A stretch of 64,000 nucleotides of DNA. Origin: Cristatella mucedo. Taxonomy: Eukaryota > Bryozoa > Phylactolaemata > Cristatellidae. Where the stretch lies: positions 826,501 through 890,500 of the forward strand of contig WPIO01000042.1 of NCBI GenBank assembly GCA_009760855.2. The letters run 5' to 3'. The position numbers were made by a program, and so were the translations under genes. The notes under the pieces are model-generated. The model saw only the letters and a list, made by a program, of their open reading frames with translations. It was not told where the DNA came from and did not search any database. This document shows positions 38,201-53,000 of this stretch, in pieces (the first letter of the stretch is position 1; each line of letters opens with the position of its first letter).

Positions 38201-41200
38201 TCTGTTTAAGATCCAGCCACAATTACCAACCGACTGGCAAACAATCTCTGAAACTGACCATCGTGACCAGATTCTAAATTTTCATTCATTTCTCAGAATT
38301 GATTAGGTTCATAGTTCAATAAAGTACTGATACAAGTATGCTCCTAACTAATAATTATTGTATTGCATATTTCAGGATTCAATTTGAAATGGTGGAAGAC
38401 CAGTTGTAGCTGCATATGCAAAATATCAAATCGTATCCCAGGTATATTCGGCATCACACTCATAATAGTAGTATTATTGTAAAGCTACTTAATATAGGAT
38501 AATGGACGCCAGGGAAGTGAAGTCACCGACAGGTAATTTCTTAATCCGCGTTACGTCCACAGACGGACGTGCTTGTATTGATAGTGATGAGGTTTTTCAG
38601 TCAATGGCCTTTATGCTCTTGACTAGGTACCTTCCGTATGGGTCTATCACCGAGAACTTACCTCTGTTATGTAGTTTGCTAGAACGAAGGAAGGAAGCTC
38701 ATCAAGTGCATTCCCTAGGTGAGGACATGTTTTTATTCACTAAGCTTACGGAAGCTCTTACCACTGATAATAACTGGAACATATTAATAGCCTACAAATA
38801 AATTTCTAAAAATCTTCGTATTCATCCTAGTGTAAAAACTTCTCAGTAGTTGCTACCACAAATAATGTTTGAAATCCTTCGTAATTGTTATCAGACATAG
38901 GTGCTCTTACTTAAATAGTTTGCATTTTTTAAATCGTATTGAACTCGGTGCCTCCTTAGTGGGGATCCATCCGATTACTGTCTGTTCAATGAGCTTGCTA
39001 GCTACATTGCATTAAATTTAGTGTAGAAGTTTCTGGATGCTATACCATGAAGCTGGTCAAATGGGCACCATTTTTTCCACTAGCAATGCCGACGCAATTC
39101 AACGACATTGCATACAGTTACAAGCTTGCAAAAGTCGCAAACTATGTAAATGTCTATCTCAGGTTAGCCAAACAGTATAGTGGTCTGGAGCAGCTAGCAG
39201 GATCCTCAGACTGTGCTACCCTATCTACGGGATTACACCTGCAGCTTTGTGACAATTAAATGTAACCAGTTATTCCACAAGTTAACAGTTGTAGGACCAG
39301 CCAGCAAAAGAATGGCATCAACTTGCATACCGAGTGAGCTTAAATCTATTTTAAGGCGCTTGAAATATGCAGCTGGGCTTGTCCGTACGAACCTGGTAGT
39401 CATATGCACTCACAATAACCTCGGCTGTCGAGGGCGAGCACCTTAACCACTGGGCCAAACAATAGTAAGGTAGAATAATTGTCCTTTTATTGTGACGTAA
39501 TGTAATGTCTGCTTTATTAGATTTAACATAAACCCCTTACTTAATATATATCATATTAACTATAACCATGCCATATGTCTAAAACCTGATTGAAATCTGT
39601 TTTTAATGGTAATTAATTGTTCATTGTATAGGCTTTTTAACATCCCAGTTTAATATCTAAGTAAGGAAAACTCGGTTGCTAATTTTAAATTTTCTCACTA
39701 TAGTAAGATTCTTAGAACGTTTCAGAAAATCTTTAAATTAGTATCATTTTCTATCAGGAAAATTTTGTTCTTTTGGTTTTCAGAGCTATCAGTTGCTTGA
39801 ATTGCTAAGTACATTGTGCCTCTGCGATGGCGTGGCCATCACAAACAACCAGGATCACATCACTGGCTCTTGGCTTCGTAACGAAACGGTTAGTAGTTTT
39901 CGCCTCAGGCTCACGGTTGTAACTGTTGGTTAGCAGTAAATGTATCTTTATCTGTAACGTTACAAATTGATCCCCACTAATTGACATTTATTCGCTTACA
40001 GATTGCTGATCAAAAACGTATTTTTTGGTTCTTGGGCATGATGTGCCTATGCACAAATTGTTTTTAAAAATTAGCCCGCAGTCTTATGGGCGTATTGTTA
40101 TATCAAGGATAAAACAAGCCAATGATATGGTTAACAATTTTCAACTAGTAGATGCAATTGTTGTTGGCCCTGAGAGTAAGCTTGTCTAGGGCTCCATGCT
40201 CAAGTCGACATCAAACCTTCCTACGGCTTCGTCCTTAAAAATTTCATTTAGGTCACCATGGGTACTTCATCAGCACACTACTTTAACTGTCATTTCCCGT
40301 TTAGCATAGCTTTCCATTATTCAGGACGAATTGATCCGCAAATCAAGCCTCGAAGTCGCACGATGCCAATAAATAGGGAATCCCATGAAGGAGGAAAGTA
40401 TTAGCAAACGGTCCAAAACGAAGAGTTTAACGAACTTATTTGAAAGACATATAAAAAGGTCAAAAGTACAGGAGATAATGGTGATATTAGAGAATTTAAT
40501 AACGCTTATTTCATTTTTATAAGACTGATATAGAGAATGAAGCGATGTACGTCGAAAATGCGAAAGTTTTTATCTTTCTTATAAGCTGAGTGGCTTGCCA
40601 ACTAGCCGGTAAAGATAGGATGAAGTGGCATAAGTCGACAGTCGTCATTTTTGCGGCTGTCGAGTTTAACTGTAGGCTATGTAACTTGGCTCCATTTGTG
40701 AGCATCTTGATGTACTGGCAGTACTACCAATTTGAAACAACTGAACTTATGGACGGATCACAACTCTGCTGCTGGGCCTGTCAGCTGCATACTCAGCGAT
40801 TATCAGATTTGAACTTAGTAATACCTTCACTGGCTTCTTGCATATGCAGGACGACCAACTTGAAGAGAATTAAATAAATTTGCAAGGTACGAAGCTGGTT
40901 AGAAATCTTTTTGATTTCGGAGAGGATAGCTTGTCTTTTAATGTGGTCTATTCGTTTCACTAGTTTGTCATGTATGTGATGACTTAGCAGCCATAGTTTT
41001 TGCCTACGATTTCAAGGTTATTTGACTACGTCTTAAACTTTGGCATTTTAAGTTTAAATTGAAGGATGAGATGAGCATCAAAAGACACGCTCTTTGCAAC
41101 CAGTATTTCAATTATTGCTAGGAGCACACAATCTATCGTTCCAGAAACCGGATATGCTTGGTTTGACTCTAAAAAGTCAATAGACTTCTGGCTGAAAGAA

Positions 41201-44200
41201 AAAGTGCCATTCTAACGAACGATATCATTAATGAAGTTGCAAGCTCATAATTGCACTATTTTATTTATATGTGGTCTAGAAACCTTAAATTCGCTACTTG
41301 TCGACATAGGAAGTTCCCTGACGAATCAAATTTTTTAAATTAAGCTAAACGTAAATCTTTCCATGAGGATTGTTCATCGCGTACAAATGTATTCATGTAT
41401 TCCACACCTTCAATTCAATTATCAGAAGACATGCTTCACTTACAAAATATGTGCAAAATGTTTGCTGGATCAGAATTAGATGAGGTATGGTGCTGTACAA
41501 GTGTATTAACACTTGTATTGTATAGGTTTCAGCAAGACCTTCGAAATGTAGCCAGTTTACAATTTTAAAGCTCTGGTTTAATATAAAGCATATCAATAGC
41601 TTTTTATAATAATTCTCCTGCATTTGCGGTCTGACTAAAGTGTAAGCCCTTATTAGGTACTAGGCGAGTGAAAACACGTGGAAATTTTACATTTTGAGCC
41701 GAATTAAGAACCGCCACATAACACATTCATCGACCCAGAAAAGCTTTTGGTAAAGGCAGAGAAGACTACAAGGAATACTACATCTATAAGCACACTAGAA
41801 TCCAAAAAAACATCGTATGAAAACTGTTAGGTTGCAACTAATTCAATTGCTCCGGCCTTAGCATAAAACAAGTCTGAACATAGTCAAATAATCCTACATC
41901 GCCACAATGTTGGTTTAATCTTTCGTCTCATACTACTGAAAGAATGCTTGTAAAATTCATGGTCAAAATACGTTATGTGAACACGTGCAACTGGATTGTC
42001 GTAGAAATAGTGTTTAACCACGGGGGTCTTAGCCAGGGGTACAGTGCTCACCATTAACAGCCCAGGTCGTTGGTTCGAATCATCCGTAATTGACCATTGT
42101 AATCGGTAATGATGGCCATACAAGAGGCTCTTCTGCTGATATATAAACGAGGACAGTTAAAGCAGCTAACCTTTCTGTAATTAAGGAACACATAAATCAA
42201 CTAGAAATAAGCAGTATTAAGGTGAAGACTTTTTAAAGACTATTTAAGAACCTAGTTGACTTAAATTATTTGATATTTTTCATTATTAATTTCGAATATA
42301 CTATTTAAGAGCAAAGGAAATTCATGAACTTGATTTCAATTTTAATGTGGTGCTGTAACTCCTATACCATCTACACTTGCAGTAAAAATTACCTCAGACC
42401 TAATTTCATCATTCTTTTGCATACTGACTTTGGTCCACGATGCATTCCGAACCTTCTAAAGTGACAGAAAATCCATAGGACCTTAATCCTGAGTATATTT
42501 ACTTGCACTTCCTGCTGTATGTAATCACGTAAGTTAATATTATTTGTTCTTGGCACGCTTTGTAGCTAATAGGATTATTCTATTACGTTTCTGCCTTTTT
42601 TCATGTAAAAACGCAATGAGACACTATTTTTAGAGCGACGTTTACTTAGTCGAAAGAGGACAGTATCTTAATAGACAGCACAACGTTGCTTACATTTCAA
42701 CGAATTCTGGAGCAAGCTGGACGCCACTGCACGACTTTGTAAATGTGAGTGGTCGTTCATCCAGTTTACGAGCACGGATGCTTGCTTATTTTTTTATGCG
42801 GACCTTTGGATTTTTTTTAATCTCGATGTAGAAAGATCATCCCGTCTTTAACGAAGACAAGTATCAATTTCTTGACAGACAGCTGGAGCTGATGGGAAAA
42901 TTGGCGGCGGTAAGGCTCATTCACTCAAGGCAATCTGCAGCGAAATTCTTAGTGTTAAACTTGATTAGCCAATAGTGTGATTGAAAGGCAAATAGAGTAC
43001 CTCAGTTGCGTCATCTCGTTGGTATTGAGTTTTTCCAACTACTAAGGTCTACTCAGCGTTTGATTTGTTTACAGGGTCGAAATGCCTTCGCAGTGAGGAC
43101 AATTACAAAAGACTTGGACATTCTCACATGGGAGCAAGCCTTCTTTTGCCTCCGTTCAAGCATTATTCCCCCTACGCTGAGAGCAAAGTACTGCCGTTTA
43201 ATTATTCAGCTTTTCGTTGACATTGGATCAAATTACTCAGTCTTGGATCACAAGAACTTGACCTTTGTTTACAAGGATGTTGCGGACCCGAGGGCAACAT
43301 GGTACAAAGAGAAGGAGGTAAGGACGAATTGAACGTGGTTTTTCAGTTGATTTAGTAAGTAATAGTAATCACATTTGTATAGAGCCTTCAGGGACCAAGA
43401 ATCTCTATCGATAGGAACATTACAGATGCTGGGCATAAAGAATTACCAAATATTTTGTGGTAGCACCAGCAAGCAGCATGCATATCTGCAGCAGGCAAGA
43501 GCAAGTGAACAGGTTCGTACACAAGAAGGTGGAACTACAAGACACACCAAACGCCGCTATAAAAAGGTGCAAGTTTCCCCTGCAATGTGAATTCTTAGAA
43601 CTTTCGGCTATTGGCTAAAAAAAAGCTTCAAAAATATGAATATCCTAACTTGTATAAGTCCACCTGTGTGCATTTGGGCTTTGCATTGTCTCTCTTATTT
43701 GTAACAAGCATTTGAATTCTACGTGAAAGATATTTTGAAGGATGGGAAATTAATTTTTTTCAATTAAATATATTGTATTATTATGCAGGCAATCATTAAA
43801 AGCCAGTCGATTGACGGCGCGTGAAAATAGTGCCGATGATAGTGAAATGTGCTTTCTGCCTCATATAAACACATACCACGATGTCTATGTGGTTTCAATT
43901 TTCCAAGACTAAGTAGATTTTCCTGGAGCGAGTGAACAGCCATCTGTCGTCATACTACAATCTTGCTTGGAATAGTTTAATGGTGACATACAGCGTAAAG
44001 TGAAGCAATTGTAGACCATTAATAATATAATAAATGTACGCCAGTTTCCTTGAGACTAACAGAGAGGTATGCAAGTAGCTGCCACTCAAGTATTCATGGC
44101 ATTTGCGTCTGTTATTCTTTTTTTTTCTCTCATGGATTGCTCATGAAGTCGTAAGAAAATATGTCTGCGACCATCAATCCAGCTGCCTCAGTTTTGATTG

Positions 44201-47200
44201 CTCATGTTAAGATCGCAAGCCCAATAGGACGACTACAGCCGTTTAGAATAAAAAAAAGCTCAATTCTGTAAAGTGTACTCTCTTCTTTAATTTTACCAAA
44301 TCTGCCACATTCTTACTCATTTAATAGCGATAGATCGATGTAGTTCTTTTGTCGTACCCAATAAAATATTTCCCCCTTCATCCCACGGAGTTTAGGACTT
44401 CCCATACATGCAATGGAGGGAACTTCTCTAGTGAGCAGTCAGCTAACTATATTAAGCTATCACCTAGTTCGCCCATTTTCAAGTATGCAGCTAATGGTAC
44501 ACGTGCAGATGGCGAAAGCCAAAGGCCTGCAAGTTGGCAGCCTTCTGAGTATAATCCAATGTGAGAAGGAGTGACAAACCAAATGGGACATATTGAAATG
44601 TTTTTTATCTTGAACCTCGCAACGATTTCTGCAGCCACCTCTGAGAATTCCAAGCAACGGTTTCCTTTTGTTTGACCACTCTGTCTGAGGTGGCGACAAA
44701 GTTCCAGTGTTTCCCGCATCAAACAATCCTCTGCCCTGACTCAAATCATTTAGCTATACATCGCTTAATAATAAAGCCATTTGGAGACCGTGCCTTTAGT
44801 TCGTTCATGTGCTCCTAAAGCGCGAAACTCAGTCCCGACTGACCAAGTGACATAAACTAATGTGAAATTTAAAATGAAGCTGAAACGAAGCTGTGTATTG
44901 CAACATCTAGTGGATTTTCTGGATTCGTCCTGTATTCGCTTATGCCTGCTAACACTGTGCCTGCTGTTACTAATCATATCTTAATGCTTCATTCGATAAA
45001 GCTTCCTTTTCAGAAAATATAAACTGCTTAGAAAGAGATTCAGTTCTGTAAAGGTGTTAAGCAGATGTATTATTATTATTTCTCATGCAAGAGCGAAATA
45101 GCATTCAGAGCGTATCGTCAGGGAGCTAGTGTTTTAGTGAAACTATATCACCAGAGGCATTCACTGGAAATCTCAGCATCTTCCTGGTTATGAGCGATTC
45201 AGATCTGAATACAAGGGTGCCACGATCGAGGTACTGACACTAGCTGCTGGTTATCGTTGTAGTACCTGGTAAGCGGGCTTTTGTATATTGAGTTCCTTGT
45301 GGTTTTCATTTCTTGTTTCTGCTATCACTGAGCTCAACTTGAGGCTTCAGAAGCCTAAAATTGTCCTGCATAGCCTGACCTTTTTACGGTTTATTTTAAG
45401 GTCTAGCCATCAGCCAACAATAGATAAGATACTCAGCGGTCGAGTCCGGGATAAAATTTGTATTTGCCTCCTTACAGTAGGGCAGATACATACTCAGCTT
45501 TTTATTCTTACGCACCCGACCCTTACCAAAGTAAAAAGGTATGTCCTTAGTTCACTCAAAGAGCACTCACCTAAGTTGCTTTTAATAAATACAATGATGT
45601 GTGGTGTATTTTTTCATTAAAATTGATTTTTAACCTGCCGGCATGAAAATCTTGCAGGTTGTGCCGCAACATATACATTTTGGATTTAAATTTCCTTGCA
45701 TGAAAATACCTCATATCTTGGAATCGTAAATTGCAAAATTCCTGCATGCAATGTGTACCTTTTTTATTAACCCAGCACTCAACTTTGCAAAGTATGCTTA
45801 CCTGTAAGTGGTGGCTTAAGCTAAGTTCCTCTCATCACTGCTACCAGCAACAATTTGTAAAGAAAAATTTATTTGCTTCATTTTTATTCCGATTTCAGTT
45901 TATTCCACCCCACGAAGGATTCAAGCTTTCGTCACAGCTGAATTAAGCTATCATTCATAATAGTATAGCTTCAAGTGTCCTTCTGCCAGAAATTGCAGGG
46001 GCTTTCTCACTAACGGATCAAATAAAGCATCTCAAGTATGCTCATTGATTTACTAGCAATATACAGAATCGTCTCACCTTTTATCAATGTTTCAGGTTGC
46101 GAAGGATCTCGTGACAGTGTACCCGGTCATTAGAGATTGGATGGCAGAGTTTCTGGAGGAGAACATGGAGACATGTGCTTCCGATGTCGGAAAAAACGTC
46201 TTAGTATGCGAGGTACTGAGGCTTCTCCATTTCATGGTGCGCTTCGGGTACTATTCTAATGCCACAGAGATTCGCATTCTGCTCAAGCCTCTCCTGAGGC
46301 TCATCGATGGCAGAACCGATCGGCCGTTTCAGAGGCAGCCAGGTATTAACTGAATGAGTTCTTATACTTTCTTTGCTGCCTGCTGCTTTTCGCTCATGTC
46401 CGCCTGACTGAGGTTCGAATTCAATCGTGCTCTCGTGCATCGCACCGGCGGACCATCTCATACAATTGCAGAGCCAGAATCACGAGAAGTGAAGCGAGCT
46501 CTGAAAAACTACACTGCTACTGAGCGCTACAAGAAGAGTCGTGAATCGCTTCCTATTATGGAGGCTAAATGCATGTGGGTTAATGCGCCTGATGAGCTAT
46601 TTTGGTAGAACTTGTATTGACTTTTGCATGCTTGCCTCGAGCCTGTCATTGCTCTGAAGCCTTTTTTCCTGTGTTTTTACTTATAGTGGTCTGCAGGTGC
46701 TGGAGCTACTCTTCACATTCCAGTCGAATACGAGACTGGAGGTAACATTGTACGCTTCGCCTTATTTTTCGCTCCATTCCCAATTGGAGATGCAGTTTAT
46801 ACGTCGCAGCTATGCATCGGCTTGTTTGTAAGCAGTTAGGTTTTTCTGAATGGGCTGTCTGAGAATGAAGCTCCACCGCATCAGTGGCGGTCACACCAAC
46901 GGTAGAGAAATAAGAATGTAATAACAATGGTTACAGATATTGCTTAAGTTGCCGTTAACCATTAAGGTATATAAATTGCAATACAAGTGGTGGTGGCTAT
47001 GGAAATAAAGTAATATAATTATTTTGCAGCAAAACAATAGTAGGTCAGCTATTGAAACTTCGCAGCTATAAAAAAGAGTCAGTAATTACATTGCATTTTT
47101 CAAATAAAATATTTGTCTTCGCTTGTTAAATTGAGCTCAACGATAATATAAGACTATTGTTCGCCATGGCTATTCAAAAGTAAGTGTTGATTCAATTTTT

Positions 47201-49946
47201 CTGGTTACGTTGATTCTTTCAGTGCAATGCATTCTTAAATTACGAGCAGCAGTTTTGACTACCAGTGGGTTTTCTCGGTTTTGACGTTGCACTTTGAGCA
47301 GGCCATCTTTTCTCGAGCAATCGAACCACTGGGGAAATTTTTCAGATTTCACACCACCATATTGATAGCGCTATGCACTACATATTGGCGATACTGACTT
47401 ACTTTGTGCAAAATGGCAGCCGTTCCTATCTCAGCTTGCTTCAGACAATAATTCATTCGTATAATATTTTATAAAAAGGTTCCAATCATTCTATAAAAAA
47501 CAAGGCGGGTGTGTTCGAGCTTGGGAGTGATGCATAAATGCCAAATATATAAATACTAGCTGATTGAACAGCCTATTTGTGCATAGCGACAGATGAGCCT
47601 TGGCTGCTATCACAACGGCTTGCAGTGGGGATAAAGGAGCGCCCATCACAGGATTCGAACCCACGATCTCGGGGCCGAGTTCGTGAAAACAACCGCCTTA
47701 CCTAGTGAGCAATTACGGTCACCTGCATGAGATTATGCCTTGTATGGGTCGGTCTTAGTTCGTGCAGATGTGCCTGTTTCTATGGAAGCTTGTACACGAA
47801 GGTTTAGGTAGCGTATTACCCTCTCTTCTAAACGAGTCAAAGGTATGAACATAAATCATGGCCGGTAGCAGGCTCCTCTCTATAATGTTGAATTGTTGGT
47901 GAGAACTCCAGTTTCTCTTTTCTGCCGAGATCTGTACATTATGTTAGCCCTTTGAAGCTCTGTAATGTAAACTACACAGCCAGCTGTAGTTGCTATCCAC
48001 GTGGATTATTTTCTAAAGGTATTAGTCTTATTCACTTAAAATAAATTAAACCGTGCTTCACAAGTGGTTTTGCAAACTAATTATTTTGCACACCAAGAGT
48101 GTGGCCATCTAAACGGAGTTGATGTGTTGCCCTGCAACATACGCATTAATTACTTGTTGTATGTCTAGATATCAGTCCACGTACACGCACATGCACACAT
48201 TATTGGTTGTGAGAACAATAAACAGTTATAGGAGACCCAAGAATAATCTGAAGCATCAGCAAGCCCCAGCGTTTCTCTGGAGTCAACTGCTGTTGTACAG
48301 TGGATGTGATACTTCTAAGTAAGGCCGTTGGTATTTTTAAAAGCTCTTTATGGGCCAACACAGACTCGGCTTTTAGATAACTGGTTTTCGAAGCAGCATG
48401 TGTACTCTCTCATAAGCTGTATTCCACCAGTAGTACTTAATTCACAGCCGTGAGTTCATAAGGACGTAAGGCTTTAAGCTTTTTTGTCTGGGCCTTCCCA
48501 ATCTGCTAATGGCCAATACCATTGGCGAATTATTACTTTGGAACATCGTAGGTACATCTGTGGCAGGGCTTCGGTTGTATACAATCGAATTATTTATGTA
48601 TTTAATACAGGTAGAAGACGAGGTTTTTTCGGTCTCCCCTCACAGCGGTCGCCTTTCTGTGCACTAAACTATCTAGAGTCATCGGATTTTAAATGACCCT
48701 GCTGCAGTTTTAAAGCTCACAATTGCGTGACACTGATGCGGCTTTTAGAAAAATGGCTGCTGGATTAGCAGGTTCGCTCTCTCACAACTGTAGCTGGCCG
48801 GAAAACTTAATACACCTCCTTGACACCTTAAGAACGTAAGGCTGTTTTTTGGCAGCCGACACATTAGTCTGTCTTTTGTAGGGAGTTACAGCCACTGCAA
48901 TTGCACATGGTTTATGATCATTGCACGGAATAATTACCCCAAATGCAATGTGAACTAATCTTTGCTTAGTTAAGAAATTCTCCTGTAAACACCTCAGTTT
49001 CCGGACGGTTTTGGTGATCCATCAATAGTCAACAGCAATTACTTTACAAGCAACCGTTCGCAGCGTCATGACTGAAGAAACGCTACCGTAAAATACCTTA
49101 AAAGTATGCAATAGCAGGACAGAAATATAGAAATAACTAGTATGGGTAGAAGAAATATTCTTATTTTTTCACAAACGTCTTATGTGAGTTGACATCATTG
49201 TATGGCATCTGCGGATTAAAACCATTTGTCACCAACAGTCCGAGCCTTCGATTCCTTTATTCGGATAGTATAGCTCGACCAATTAGACTTATTCAAGGCT
49301 CCAACTTGCAGATTTTCACCCAGGTTTTACTATTTAATTGACAGCATAACGGCTGTTGAACTAGGTCAAGTTAGAAGCTTCTACTAACATCTGAGCTGCT
49401 AGAGAACTGTTAAGTTTTTGCTGATTTTTGTAATGCAGTTTAATGTATCTCCGTCGGCAACTCCACAAAGCCACAAAGACTACATGGATGTTACACATGA
49501 GAGCTTTTCATAGCTGAATCACAGCCTAAGCGACTTTTTGTAAGCCTTCGGTAGCCAACTGACTTCATCAGGCACAGCAAGGGAAAGTGGAAAGCATAGC
49601 AGAGTCAGGAAAGCAGTTGAGCTAGTGAGTATAATTGGCGTATCATCTCAAGAAGACTGGGAAGTGTGGTAGTCGTCAGCAGGAGTGTAGTGGTCGTTGC
49701 ATAGAAATCGTCGGAGTAAGTTCCACAGTCTAGGACCTGCAGAGCAAAAGCTTCTATCCCCAGCATTCTAAAGGTGCAGGAATGGAACAGCTAATTTTAA
49801 TTTCCATCGGAGAGTTAAATACATCTACAACATTCCTTTTCTGCCTACAAGCAACTTCGAATGCCATGGGTCTGAATTTACCATACAATGGAAAAATGAT
49901 TTGTTGCCAAGTAACTAACCGTAAAAAATAAGCATTTAGAGAGATT

Positions 49947-50029
<83 letters not shown>

Positions 50030-53000
50030 TGCTTGCACGTGACAGAGTGAGTGAGAGAGAGAGATCGTTAAAGCGAAAAGGAGAAATAGAGAGATTAATT
50101 TCGCACCGTTTTTGCCACTGAAGTAGAAACCTGATGAACAGATTTGATTAAATCACTCAACAAATTATTCTTTCCTTTTTCTAGGAAGCAAATTCTTACG
50201 CCACCTCATTGCCACCTTATGAACAATTTCGGTCACATTTTAGGCGTTCATAGCCAAATTCAAATCTCTGATGGCTGATCAAGAAGGGTTGCTGCAGATG
50301 AACCATGGATCAAGGAAATCCACCAAAGGCTTGAGCTTGCATGAAGCTCAAACACAAGCTCTTGCCGAAGATTTCGACGCGTTTGACAAGACAAAGTAAG
50401 AATATGCACCTCGTCAGTAAAAGCTTTTGCTTTAGAGCAACCGATTTGAAGACATTAGCCTATAGTTATTGCTTCTTAATTTGAGGCATTTAGCAATTAC
50501 CACAGTTTTAGCAGGACTAGAGGTTAAAGGGCAGATTTGTATTAGGGGTCACTTCTCAGACTCACCTTCGTGGCGCCGGCTGACCTTCAGCCCTATCGGC
50601 CAGGGTGTCAGACCCCTCCCATCTGCATCTTGTGGGTTAAAGACGGCTATTTTGCTGCTAAACGGCTAGCATTTGTCTGGCCCTTAGTAATCACATGGCC
50701 GTTAGTTTAGCGAAGCGTCTGCCGCCAAGGCTATAGGCAAACAGCATACGGCCTTTGTAAGCCTTCGCAAATCGATAGGATGCGAGAGAAAATAAAGTTA
50801 TACCTAGGTTAAATTAATGACATAGTGAATTAAAAATGGAAGTCGTTTATTGAATTAGAGCATTGGTTCAATTGGGAAAAGTGGACAAGATTAATTTTCA
50901 GTAAGGAATTGAACAGTTGGTAATCAGGCTACTTTTGAGTTAAAGGACATTGCTCTCTTCATCATGCATACTCATGACTGGACTGTGTCCATAACTACGG
51001 TATAATTACATAATACGGTTCCATAATTATGCTCAATGAAGCTAACCATATGGTTGAGTCCCTGCCGCTGGTCTGTTTCATGAGAACCCCCTAATAGTTA
51101 CAATTATTATCTTTTGATTTAGCTTGATAAAGGCAAGTAAACGTTGCTCTCTCGATGCGGTCGTAGTCACTTCATATTTTAGTATTTTGGCTCATTTTTA
51201 ATAAATTTTACTAAAGTTTTAATCGAGAACATAGTGGTAAAGTCTGTCCTCGTAAATAATAGATAATCATGAGATCTCACCTAAACTGAATGGCAAAAAG
51301 CTATAATTACGTTTATCGCTGGAAATAGCATTTGCTATCAGTTTGCAAGAGACCAACATGTATGACTTTAATTTTTGTATTTAATTATTAGGTTTTTGAT
51401 TAAGTAATAAATATATGCCGCTATCACAAGATTCTTTTATAGAAATCCGGATAATATTAAGGCTACAAGGACATAACAGACGTGTCAATTTCATTGCCAG
51501 GACAGTCTTATCGGGTGGTATGTTTGTAGATAGAGATTCAGCCTCGGTAAAGGGGATACCAGATCAAAGTGTTAGTAAAATTAACCATATATTTTTAGAG
51601 GTCGCAGGGAACTTTATATCTTCATAGAAACATTTGCTGTAACGGATGCATGATCAAACATTTTAAGCTTAAAAAATGCACAAATGTCAACCAGCAAAAT
51701 ATAGTTGGGGTGACATTTAAGTATCGCTTTCAAAAGCGATGAGTCGAAACACTAGGTTTCGTGCAATGGTGTGCTGTATGAAAGCTTAAATTTCAAAGTG
51801 CATCTCAATTACATTTTTTGACTGTTTAAATATTTTGCATAATCACTTAAGTTGTGTAAGCAAATTACTATTATGCATTATTTAAACACTTATGACCTGT
51901 ACATCAGCTATAATGAGTATTAAGTCAAGTTATATCGTAGAAAATCTCAAATTGGCACGTATGACTTAGCAAATCTTCTGGGTTAGTTCTTCATATTTTT
52001 TCTCAAACGAACACGTGACTGCATGGCAGGCAACAATTGCATCTCCAGTGTCCCTCGTGGCATAATGCTCTGTTGCTTTAGTTTGCTCTTAGTCGCTACG
52101 AGAGATTACGTCTCAGTACTTGTGAATAACTAATTCTCTGAAAATACTTTGCAGGAAAGGCTTGCGGTCACAGAGAGTCCTTGTGGAAGAGCTTCAAGCT
52201 ATGTTCAACGAGTCTTCGTACTTCGACATTGAGCATATAACTGCCATATGCCTGGTACTAGCCGCTTTCTTCTGAAAACAATATATTGCTTCTCGGTCAA
52301 ATGGCCTTCGCATCACTACACCGATATGAAGCTAAAGTGCTTACATTAACAGCATAGCGAAAGCTATGAAAAGTTGATCCTGATTCACCTGTTACTGCCT
52401 AGCTTGCACCCAGAACAGAATGAGCCCTATCACGAGACGCTTCCAGTAAAAGCCAGACTTTGTCGAGCAGTGTTAAGGTAAACAGTTGGGTTTATAACTC
52501 GATTGATTTTTTATTCAGGACTTGTCAAATTATGAGAATGATGAGATGCTCACTCAAGCCCTGTCAGTACTAAACAAGATTTACTCGGGAAAGACGGATT
52601 TATTCAAGCTGGCCGTACATGCCCAGGTGAGACCACAGAGCCAAGCGTTGGGGCACACTAACTGTCCAGGCGCTGGGCAAGATCGTAGCCATCGACAGTA
52701 ATCGACGATCTTTTCGCTTGTAGATTTTGCTCACGCAGGAGTCCACAAACGTGCACACTTATCTTCTGCAAATGATGCCAGTCATAAGACAGCTCTCAAA
52801 GGCTAAGCTTAATCAAGCTCAGGCTGACATTGCTTGCGAGATCTTTGACACTCTCGCAAGGTAAGACACTGGAATTGAGTTAGGTAGCCGTATGCGGTGG
52901 ACAAAGTCAGTGATTTTTTGCCGTGTCCTTCTGCCCGTCTTACAATTAGGACTATTTTATCTCTCTGTCGAAAATACTCGGTTAATTGTATGCGAGCAAA

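Noticed and set aside
49754-50038. Serine/leucine-rich minus-strand frame
   Set aside because: It is a translation of the GA microsatellite.
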